Shown here one piece after another: positions 33,401-38,573 of a stretch of DNA of 38,573 bases. The notes under the pieces are model-generated. The model was given only the letters and a program-made list of their open reading frames with translations, was not told the DNA's origin and did not search any database. Source of the DNA: Myxococcota bacterium (GTDB lineage: Bacteria; Myxococcota_C; UBA6777); NCBI GenBank assembly GCA_963169055.1, contig CAUJFU010000172.1:1-38573 (forward strand), given 5' to 3'. Both the position numbers and the translations under genes were made by a program. Position 1 is the first letter of the stretch, and each line of letters opens with the position of its first letter.

Positions 33401-33586
33401 CCACCACGAGCGTAGGCGGGGAGCCGTCAACACCATCGTGGCGTTCCATCCCGAAGCGGCCTTGTCCTGCGCTGCTTTGGGAGGGGAGGCGGTATCGTTG
33501 TTTGGCGGGATCGGCTGCGCCAAGCTTGTGCCGCTCCATCCCCACGACAGCCCCCAGATCATGATCCATCTTGCGATCTTCCTCAT
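30404..33586 (-). CDS. Exported protein with a large N-terminal domain and two tandem DsbA-like thioredoxin domains
   Basis: This 1060-residue protein has a signal peptide (about 1-25, ending SLA). Residues ~45-610 form one large domain that resembles the DUF3352 group at low confidence (LLGMKEGQSAAAWIERVAKV, VTIAGRDRWLLLTASPRTAE). A linker of Pro, Glu and Thr repeats (KTEPAVPP) spans ~615-690. Two thioredoxin_4/DsbA-like domains follow, each with its own FxCPFC active site: Cys725-Cys728 and Cys918-Cys921. Each has the later cis-proline motif GTPTFFING/GTPTFFVNG. The two copies are close to each other in sequence (FSDFECPFC; AIASMAAHRQGKFW), so they arose by duplication. The protein is predicted to act on disulfides in the periplasm. 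I use ATG 33586 with AGGAG 7 nt upstream. The fusion is the notable point. Confidence 0.85.
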   Translation of the reverse strand: MRKIARWIMIWGLSWGWSGTSLAQPIPPNNDTASPPKAAQDKAASGWNATMVLTAPRLRSWWDMLEKAKQRGIWSPRFDQELGKLQTELQNAIRNKLKQEPKGDLPALLEQIGLSLTAQVGISQWRRSSQPAFRPSHEVMVITVSADGARLTQMFTSRGGHAVRWLPENQTDQVMMETRHQREWLSGLRFGNRFHFFVRDKEPMFRSFGAPSSERLKSWETSEETFRNEVYAFLREHRGFLTQAIRTHASVSSLKPNADQLVWGSVALRGLPNTTDLEKAQRFVHGVSFAAETKGDRVKASVAVLGQPSFGPFLKPTTPIQAPISIEHSVPSGLLYLQSLHFNFPAFGEIPAQLGRIGAIQQKELFSLYLGYGMVDSVAAQLGIRLHDLWGPMNGQILFGLLDRPWIRESLAQRMPMEAITSPFLLLGMKEGQSAAAWIERVAKVWPKVAQMYPRIGQMFSVTTQDQDGAKIAHVSRRGQTVVTIAGRDRWLLLTASPRTAEIFVQMWNGKLSTLAQSQDALKTALSERMTHFGAVDLGALLPLLPKRAWPRRFRMMPDEAKQFFLTALLALPTPRFGLEAKGNDLHIEFAAQIFPVNEDLKTKVATLLKRLKRPAPYWKERRYAPSIPPMPPSKPAMPPKTEPAVPPTPTHKTEPAVPPVLPTPPSKTEPTVPPMPPHVPSEDRPTPAARPAQKIVPGLSWVGAPSIGPADAPVTIVAFSDFECPFCARASHTVNRLFGDFSGKIRLVFKHRPLSFHKRAKLAAIASMAAHRQGKFWPYHDKLFANFRRLDRSDLLAYARDIGLEMTQFESDLEDPSLQKYVETDDAMGVRVGASGTPTFFINGYRIVGAQPPARFQQAIRELLAGKAPSIARPHRPYRPRAPPPPATPIALAIGQAPTWGPDNAPVTVVIFSDFECPFCSRANRTLDAIKQAYPGQVRFAFKHMPLSFHRNAKPAAIASMAAHRQGKFWEFHDKLFADYRNLNREKFLQIAEQIGLDSQRFQTDLEDPALPSLVEADAAYASRIGVNGTPTFFVNGRKIAGAQPLQSFQRLIDPILKK

Positions 33587-33946
33587 CAAAAAACTCCTTT
33601 GTGCTGTGTGCGCTTTTTTACTTCAACGATCACGCGCACGAACCATCCGAACGAACAACATGGCACATCAAAGATTGTCGCATCCTTCCAATACACCGCT
33701 TTTCTTGCGGCGCTGAGCATCGCCGATCTTCTCGCACACTGCAACTCCCCCTTGGTGGGTGGTTTGGTTTGGTTTTGTGGGGCTTTGCCCCACGCCCCGC
33801 AAGGGACCTCCCGCCCCTTGACCCCGCCTTGGGCGAAGAGAGCACAGGTTTTTATACAGGCGGCTCTGTCGCTTGATGGGACTCGAACAAGGGGGGTTTG
33901 ATGAACAAGCCTCTTCTTTGTGGATAGAAGCAATGGGGAGAAGCTC
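33587..33946. other. 360-bp gap containing an R1 copy
   Basis: Between the start of the two-DsbA gene and the end of Lnt I see only copy d of the R1 element (33777-33900) and no convincing gene. The open frames in it, including one of 100 codons on the + strand, lack a family match and follow the repeat. Confidence 0.7.
33777..33900 (+). repeat. R1 element, copy d (3' end truncated)
   Basis: A perfect hairpin GTGGGGC-TTT-GCCCCAC (33777-33793) opens it. Then follow a weaker CAAGGG/CCCTTG stem, TTGACCCCG, GGCGAAGAGAGCACAGGTTT and CTGTCGCTTGA, as in copy c. The terminator-like 3' hairpin and the T-tract seen in copy a are missing; instead the sequence ends GACTCGAACAAGG. Confidence 0.75.
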
Positions 33947-35503
33947 TTAGGTGTCGGCGGGGCGATGGGGTGGGGTGGAACGAGAGAGGCGAAAGCCCCA
34001 GAAGGCGAAGACAAGGAGGCCAAGCACGCAGAGCCATGCAAAAAGATCTCCGATGAAGGCGTAAAGCGTCCGATGGTGAGAGCGGACAGGAAGGTCGATA
34101 GCGAGTTGGTGACTTTGTGTGGTGAAGGCATCCATGCCACCGATGAGGCGGCCTTTGGCGTCGTAAGCTGCGGAGTATCCGTTATTGACGACACGCAGTA
34201 AAGAGGCCCCGTTTTCGATGGCTCGCAGGGAGGCCATTTGTGTATGATAAGGCGTGATGGCTTCCCAATCGCCCGCAGGGACGAGCAGGATATCGACGCG
34301 GCGTTGGCCCAGAGAACGGATCATCTGAGGGAAGTCCATATCGAAACAGATCGCTCCGCCGATGCGGCCATAGGTGGTTTCGAGCAGCGGGAGCGGTGCT
34401 TGTCCTTGGGTGGTCATGGCTTCTTCAACGCCCGGGACAGGGATTCGCTTGGCGTAGTCCCATCCGAGCTTTCCGTCGGGTGTGAACAAGAGGAATCGGT
34501 TTTCGACCATCTTTTTTTGTGGGATCTTGGAGAAGTCTTCGTGCAAGACGGCCCACAACGTGACGCCGAGATGGATCTTGTGCTTTTGTGCGAGCAGGCG
34601 GGCGCGTTCGCGCCAAGCAGGCTCTTTGGATTTTGGCAAGATCGCGGCAGCTTCGGGCCAAAGGACGATGCGCGCTCCTAAGAGGGCGGCAGCCTCGGTG
34701 CGAGCAAAGAGATCTTCGTTCGCTTCTGCGCCAAGCCGATACAGATCTTGCCAAAAGCTGGGAGGCGCTTTCGTGCCTTCTAACAAAACGCGGCTGAGAT
34801 GCGACCACAGGGCTTTGTGCTTGGGAGACAAGATGCCTGCTGCGCGTACTGTTTGGGGACGCGGGCTCTCTGAGGTGACGCGCCATCCGCCCCAACAGAA
34901 TACAGCGCATACGACCCAAAGATACAAACCCAATGCAGGAGGTCGTGTCGGCCCTTTGTGCATCCAAGCCTCGTGTGCGACTGCCGCCGCCCAAAACATC
35001 AAAAATGAGATCCCCCAGATCCCGAAGACCGAAGAGAGTTGCAACAGTGCGGGAGACGCGATCTGCGAGTAGGCCGAAGCGCCCCACGTTCCAAAAGGGT
35101 TGCCAAGCGCGTTCAAGTATTCCAGCCCAACTACCGAGGAAGGCAACACCAACGTCGCTGTGATACCGGAAAATCGGGGCCAGAGCCAACGATCCAGAAC
35201 GTAAGGCAACACACCGATCAACGCACCAAACGCCACAGTTGCGGTGTACATCGCCAAGGGTTGTGGGATCAAACCGTACAATCCCACCCACGCGCCCACG
35301 AAAACAAACGGAAGTGTCGATAGATACCCGCGCAGGATCGGCTGCGATCTTGTATAACGCAACACAAACAGAGGCCCCAACCACGCAGCGAGAGGAACAT
35401 TCCAACGCCCCGCGCTCAGGGCCATACACACCGTCCCCAACAACAACCACCCAAGGTCTTGCAGCGAACTTCCTTGATTATCCGTCGCCTTTGTGTTGAC
35501 CAT
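33947..35503 (-). CDS. lnt: Apolipoprotein N-acyltransferase (Lnt)
   Basis: This 518-residue inner-membrane enzyme adds the third acyl chain to the N-terminal Cys of lipoproteins, fitting a genome that encodes many of them. About six hydrophobic segments fill the first 220 residues and one closes the protein (FAWLCVLGLLVFAFWGF). Between them lies a nitrilase-fold domain. Candidate catalytic residues are Glu284 (VLWPEAA), Lys352 (YAKRIPVPGVE) and Cys386 (GGAICFDMDFP). Glu and Lys are 68 residues apart, as in E. coli (267 and 335), whereas Lys to Cys is 34 rather than 52. AGGGG lies 6 nt before ATG 35503, and the start overlaps the end of the upstream gene by 26 bp, so translation is coupled. 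A paralogue with another substrate is possible but less likely. Confidence 0.85.
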   Translation of the reverse strand: MVNTKATDNQGSSLQDLGWLLLGTVCMALSAGRWNVPLAAWLGPLFVLRYTRSQPILRGYLSTLPFVFVGAWVGLYGLIPQPLAMYTATVAFGALIGVLPYVLDRWLWPRFSGITATLVLPSSVVGLEYLNALGNPFGTWGASAYSQIASPALLQLSSVFGIWGISFLMFWAAAVAHEAWMHKGPTRPPALGLYLWVVCAVFCWGGWRVTSESPRPQTVRAAGILSPKHKALWSHLSRVLLEGTKAPPSFWQDLYRLGAEANEDLFARTEAAALLGARIVLWPEAAAILPKSKEPAWRERARLLAQKHKIHLGVTLWAVLHEDFSKIPQKKMVENRFLLFTPDGKLGWDYAKRIPVPGVEEAMTTQGQAPLPLLETTYGRIGGAICFDMDFPQMIRSLGQRRVDILLVPAGDWEAITPYHTQMASLRAIENGASLLRVVNNGYSAAYDAKGRLIGGMDAFTTQSHQLAIDLPVRSHHRTLYAFIGDLFAWLCVLGLLVFAFWGFRLSRSTPPHRPADT

Positions 35504-35849
35504 CGGTTTCCCCTTCGTGTTTTTGCGGGCGCTTCCACCACGACAACGGATTGAAATAAGCCTTGTAGCGTTGAAACACTTCTTTTCCCAAGATCCATCC
35601 GCCGGCCCAGAACGTCACTTCGCTCGCCAAAAACAAGACGCCAAAAAGTACCAGTTTCGGACGCGCTCCCCACGACAAAAAGGGAATCAAAAATAGCGAG
35701 GCGTACAGCACAAAGGAAGAAGCGACCATCGCCCACGCCAGCTTTTGTTTTTGCGGAGAAGTACCTGCGGTCGGTGGGATCCCAGCCGAATCGTCGGAGC
35801 GGACGTTTGGAGAGTTTGTGGCGTGTGTGATATCGGGTTCTTTGGTCAT
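35478..35849 (-). CDS. Small two-helix membrane protein (transporter-suffix-domain-like)
   Basis: This protein has about 123 residues if it starts at ATG 35849 (MTKEPDITHATN). An N-terminal polar stretch of about 35 residues is followed by two hydrophobic segments (WAMVASSFVLYASLFLIPFL and LVLFGVLFLASEVTFWAG) and GKEVFQRYKAYFNP. The pair of helices ending with a GKE-x5-K motif resembles the stand-alone transporter-suffix domain, a small membrane module of unknown use. The frame continues 36 codons upstream without support; the ribosome-binding site at 35849 is weak. The stop codon lies inside the Lnt gene (26-bp overlap), so Lnt is probably made from the same message. Confidence 0.6.
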   Translation of the reverse strand: MTKEPDITHATNSPNVRSDDSAGIPPTAGTSPQKQKLAWAMVASSFVLYASLFLIPFLSWGARPKLVLFGVLFLASEVTFWAGGWILGKEVFQRYKAYFNPLSWWKRPQKHEGETDGQHKGDG

Positions 35850-35963
35850 GCAAGTCTCAAGCAAGGTGTGCTCTGTTTCGTCGGCCAAAGATAGCCGCCT
35901 TCGCACCAAGAGGCAATTGGGGAGTACACACAGGCACACGAAACAAGAGAGGCGCAAGAATCT

Positions 35964-36755
35964 TTAGGGGTGGGTGTGTGAGGGGGCATTTTCGGGGGTG
36001 CGAAACAGGTAAAAGCCAAAGCCCAACGTATCGCGCCCATAGCGCAGATAATGGCTGTGCCAGCGGCGAATCCGTCGTAGCATCGTTTCGTTTTCGGGTT
36101 CATTGGGGTGCTGCGCACAATACGATTCGATATTGAACAGGTAGGTTCCTTCGTAGAGATCGAACTCTTCGCGCTCACAAACCAGTCCAAAAAGATAAGT
36201 CAACCCTTCTTGTTGTCCTAACTCGACGTTGCCTGCGTGGGTGCGGTAGATCTGCGCATCGCATTGCAAAAATTCGAGATATTCGGGGACAGGAGGCCGC
36301 CTCCAAAATCCCTCTGCGACAAGGATCCATCCGCCCGGGCGTACAAGCTCTTTGAGTCGAGCCAAGGTCAGCGTCATCGAGCCGAGTGCTTGGGTTGCCC
36401 CGACACACATCCCAAGGTCGAAGTGTTTGGGGGGTAATGCAATTTGCCGAACATCGGCCAAAAGAAAATCGAGATGCCGCCGTGGAACACGCAAACGCGC
36501 TTGTTCTCGGGCTTCGTGCAAGAATGCCTCCGAGATATCCACACCCACCCCGTCAATGCCAAAGCGCTCGGCCAAGCGGATCAGCATCTCCCCTTTCCCG
36601 CAACCGATATCCAAGACCTTGGCGCGTTCTTGCAGCGGTAAAATCCGCAATATTTGACCCAGTTTGGCCTCGCTGAGCGGATTGCAGAGATTCATGCTTG
36701 CATGACCGATCTGACTGAGTTTTTCAAATGTTGTCGATGGTTTTGGCGTATCCAT
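35964..36755 (-). CDS. Class I SAM-dependent methyltransferase
   Basis: This 263-residue enzyme has a classic S-adenosylmethionine site: VLDIGCGKG (47-55), then GVGVDISEAFL with the acidic residue of motif II, and RHLDFLLADVRQIALPPKHFDLGMCVG with motif III. The C-terminal half (LKELVRPGGWILVAEGFWRRPP and following) is of the ubiquinone/menaquinone-biosynthesis-like fold. The acceptor cannot be told from sequence. AGGAG lies 6 nt before ATG 36755, which decides the start over a 118-codon longer frame. It is divergent from the HEAT-repeat lipoprotein gene (186 bp between starts) and 114 bp upstream of the small membrane protein gene. Confidence 0.9.
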   Translation of the reverse strand: MDTPKPSTTFEKLSQIGHASMNLCNPLSEAKLGQILRILPLQERAKVLDIGCGKGEMLIRLAERFGIDGVGVDISEAFLHEAREQARLRVPRRHLDFLLADVRQIALPPKHFDLGMCVGATQALGSMTLTLARLKELVRPGGWILVAEGFWRRPPVPEYLEFLQCDAQIYRTHAGNVELGQQEGLTYLFGLVCEREEFDLYEGTYLFNIESYCAQHPNEPENETMLRRIRRWHSHYLRYGRDTLGFGFYLFRTPENAPSHTHP

Positions 36756-36941
36756 CGCACGCTCCTTCTTTTGCGACACAAACAAACCGTCCACTTGCTT
36801 GTTCGTCAAACCAGCAAACTGGGTATGACGGAAAACACAAATCAACCCGTACTGCAAGATCTTTGCGGGTTGCGTTGTCGGGGAGATGGGTTTAAAAGAA
36901 GGCTCTGGGGCGCTGGTGTGGGCGCGTTGTGGAAGGGAGGC

Positions 36942-38225
36942 ATGGCTTTGTGGGTGCGAGATTGGTTTGGGATGCGGATGGTGCTGTGTTTGGGGTGGAG
37001 CGCGTTTTTTTTGGGATGTGTACCGTTGGCGGTACAGCGTGCAGAACCCGTTGTTCAAACACCCGCCCATCGGATGTTTTCGCTGTATCAGCGTTCGGCA
37101 CAAAAGCAAGCCTTGAAGTCTTCGGAAGTGAGGGACGTTGCCGAATCACTAGACGATCCAAACCAGCAGATCCGCTTGCAGGCACTGCGTTTGTTGGAAA
37201 AGTCGTCGGGGCTGCCGCGCACTACGCTGCTGTCTGTGGGCTTAGATCAGCAGCTACAATGGATTGTTCGACAAGATCCGTATCTTCCCGCCCGTCGTTT
37301 GGGGATCCAGCTCTTGGCGACATTGCGTTTGCCTGCGGAAGAAAGCCTACGCACACTCGATGATATCCGTGCGCGTTCGCCTTCTGCGGTGGATCGAACG
37401 TGGGCTGCTGCTGCGATGTGTGCGCTCCAAGGGGGTGCGGCGGTGGCTTGTCGGCAGCTTTGTGATGCGATGCAAGACAAACAATGGATCGTGCGGCGCG
37501 AAGCGGTGCGCATCCAAGGGCTGCTTGGGATGACGCCCTCACGCTGTTCGTCTGGAGTGATGGGGGCTTTGGGAGATGCGATGATCATCGTGCGCTACAA
37601 TGCGGCGTTTGCGCTTGGAGCAATCCCTGCGCAGTCTTCGCTCGTTGTGTTGCAGAGGTTGCAGCTCGCTTTGTTGGATCTGCGCGAGCCGCTGCTCGTC
37701 ACATCAGCAGCGTACGCGCTTTGCCAAAAACAACAATCGCAAGGGTGCGATCTGTTGCTGTCGTTGATGCGGCATCAAAACGCGCACATTCGCCTGCAAG
37801 CGAGTCGCGCAATCCTTCTCTTACAACAACGGGCGGAGCGGCTGATCCCTGATATCGAGCGATTGTTGGTGCATCCCGAAGAACTGGTTTCTGTGCAAGC
37901 AGCGTATGTCCTTTGCAGACTGGGGCATTGCGCCCTGCCGCTGGATACGTTGTTGCGTGTACTGCGTCGATCCCCAAAAAAGATCCAAACGCACGCAGAG
38001 ATCGCTTTGCAACGTCTTTCGTTTCGTGCGGTGCCTGCGTTATTAGAGGTTTTTTCACAAGCAGATTTGGTTCTACAACAGCGGATATTACGGCTCTTGG
38101 GGCGGATGAGATGGCGTGCGGTTTTGGCTCTTCCGCGTCTTCAAGCGATGATCGAGCAGCCGTCTACAAAAGTACTCATGCCGTTGCTCAAGAAGACGGT
38201 GGAGGCGATCTCTGCGAAGCCCTGA
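36942..38225 (+). CDS. HEAT-repeat lipoprotein
   Basis: This 427-residue protein has the lipoprotein signal MALWVRDWFGMRMVLCLGWS followed by AFFLGC (Cys26). The rest is a string of HEAT-like helix pairs of 30-40 residues: DVAESLDDPNQQIRLQALRL, MQDKQWIVRREAVRIQGLLG, LGDAMIIVRYNAAFALGAIP, LMRHQNAHIRLQASRAILLL, LLVHPEELVSVQAAYVLCRL. Such solenoids mostly bind other proteins, here at the outer membrane or in the periplasm. I chose ATG 36942 because GGAGG is just in front of it, but the spacing is too short, so the GTG at 36953 or the later ATG cannot be excluded. The longer frame to 36654 overlaps the methyltransferase gene and is not real. Confidence 0.8.
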   Translation: MALWVRDWFGMRMVLCLGWSAFFLGCVPLAVQRAEPVVQTPAHRMFSLYQRSAQKQALKSSEVRDVAESLDDPNQQIRLQALRLLEKSSGLPRTTLLSVGLDQQLQWIVRQDPYLPARRLGIQLLATLRLPAEESLRTLDDIRARSPSAVDRTWAAAAMCALQGGAAVACRQLCDAMQDKQWIVRREAVRIQGLLGMTPSRCSSGVMGALGDAMIIVRYNAAFALGAIPAQSSLVVLQRLQLALLDLREPLLVTSAAYALCQKQQSQGCDLLLSLMRHQNAHIRLQASRAILLLQQRAERLIPDIERLLVHPEELVSVQAAYVLCRLGHCALPLDTLLRVLRRSPKKIQTHAEIALQRLSFRAVPALLEVFSQADLVLQQRILRLLGRMRWRAVLALPRLQAMIEQPSTKVLMPLLKKTVEAISAKP

Positions 38226-38234
38226 TCTCTTGGT

Positions 38235-38414
38235 CTAATCGCTTTCAGGCTCAAACATCTCTTTGCTGGCTCCGCAGATAGGGCAGACCCAAGAGTCGGG
38301 CAGGTCTTCAAAGGCCGTACCGAGCGGGATGCCGTATTCAGGGTCTCCTTCGGCGGGGTCGTATGTATAACCACAAGGAATACAATGGTAGTGCTTTTTT
38401 TCATTCGTACTCAA
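38235..38414 (-). CDS. Rubredoxin
   Basis: This 59-residue iron protein carries one electron in redox chains or peroxide detoxification. All four ligands are present: Cys11, Cys14 ([15 protein letters not shown]) and Cys44, Cys47 ([15 protein letters not shown]), with the conserved [10 protein letters not shown]. The frame extends to 38567, but rubredoxins have about 52-60 residues and TTG 38414 has GGAG 7 nt upstream, so I take the rare TTG start. It follows the truncated gene at 38446 by 31 bp on the same strand and may work with it. Confidence 0.92.
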   Translation of the reverse strand: MSTNEKKHYHCIPCGYTYDPAEGDPEYGIPLGTAFEDLPDSWVCPICGASKEMFEPESD

Positions 38415-38445
38415 AACGTGACTCCACACACCAACAAATACAGAC

Positions 38446-38571
38446 TTAAAAGAGATCGGATTCATCGATAGAAGGTTTGGTGGCGAGCAAGCAACCCGCA
38501 CGGACAACGAGTTCGATTGGGGAATGTGTGTACATCGCCTCGAAGAGATGGGTGAGTTCTTGGACAACGCG
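38446..38571 (-). CDS. C-terminal end of an unrecognised protein (rest outside window)
   Basis: The last 41 residues of a - strand gene end at a TAA (38448-38446): [18 protein letters not shown], then [16 protein letters not shown] and IDESDLF. The residue mix is protein-like and the gene is close (31 bp) to rubredoxin in the same direction, so this is probably an operon partner. I cannot name a family from 41 residues. The competing frame used by the long rubredoxin reading has no support. Confidence 0.5.
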   Translation of the reverse strand, partial: RVVQELTHLFEAMYTHSPIELVVRAGCLLATKPSIDESDLF

Positions 38572-38573
38572 GT

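Noticed and set aside
33599-33901. A 100-codon + strand gene in the gap before Lnt
   Set aside because: Its second half is the translated R1 copy d, similar only to the translated repeat at 17400. It has no family match.

Overview
The window reads as chromosomal DNA of a Gram-negative bacterium with large, lipoprotein-rich surface proteins. I think it is from the myxobacterial side of the former Deltaproteobacteria (Myxococcota or a relative), though this is inference. Supporting signs are a sigma-54 operon, Cys-rich lipoproteins with Stig1-like modules, an AgmX/PglI-type C-terminal domain, an MJ0042 zinc ribbon joined to a GYF-like domain, an FGE-sulfatase-fold protein and PQQ-like and NHL propellers. 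Most genes have clear Shine-Dalgarno sequences. I found no rRNA, tRNA, CRISPR array, transposase or prophage gene.

Layout. 1-9.8 kb, mostly + strand: the end of an FGE-like protein, a GT4 glycosyltransferase with a clean terminator, a reverse-strand bile-acid/sodium-symporter-type carrier, a 675-bp repeat-filled gap, a giant Stig1-NHL lipoprotein and a glutamine-hydrolysing asparagine synthetase. 9.8-14.7 kb, - strand: two tandem paralogous membrane proteins, a PQQ-like propeller protein and a LysE-type exporter. 14.9-19.1 kb, + strand: two ATP-grasp enzymes, a GIY-YIG-like protein and an overlapping 3D-domain lipoprotein. 19.2-36.8 kb, - strand: a Cys-rich lipoprotein, then (listed right to left, i.e. 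in transcription order) methyltransferase, small membrane protein, Lnt, a protein with two DsbA domains, rpoN-ptsN-rapZ-HPr, a zinc-ribbon/GYF/TPR membrane protein, an AgmX-tail protein, a DUF1361-like membrane protein, a peroxiredoxin and a DUF1152-like protein. 36.9 kb to the end: a HEAT-repeat lipoprotein (+), rubredoxin and a truncated gene (-).

How the genes fit together. rpoN, ptsN, rapZ and the HPr gene form a recognisable nitrogen-PTS/sigma-54 regulatory cluster, but hpf and hprK are absent. Directly downstream, behind its own sigma-70-type promoter, lies a pair of genes that together carry the domains of the myxobacterial gliding protein AgmX/GltJ (zinc ribbon, GYF, one membrane helix, AgmX tail), divided between two proteins. 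Lnt fits a genome with many lipoproteins; at least four are encoded here.

The most unusual structural signal is a dispersed, hairpin-rich element (called R1 here), found as three direct copies, one inverted copy and one element of similar architecture. Two copies face each other around a 68-bp tandem repeat. The window is also rich in tandem repeats whose period is a multiple of three when they lie in coding sequence, including repeats in the leaders of two exported proteins just ahead of their signal sequences.
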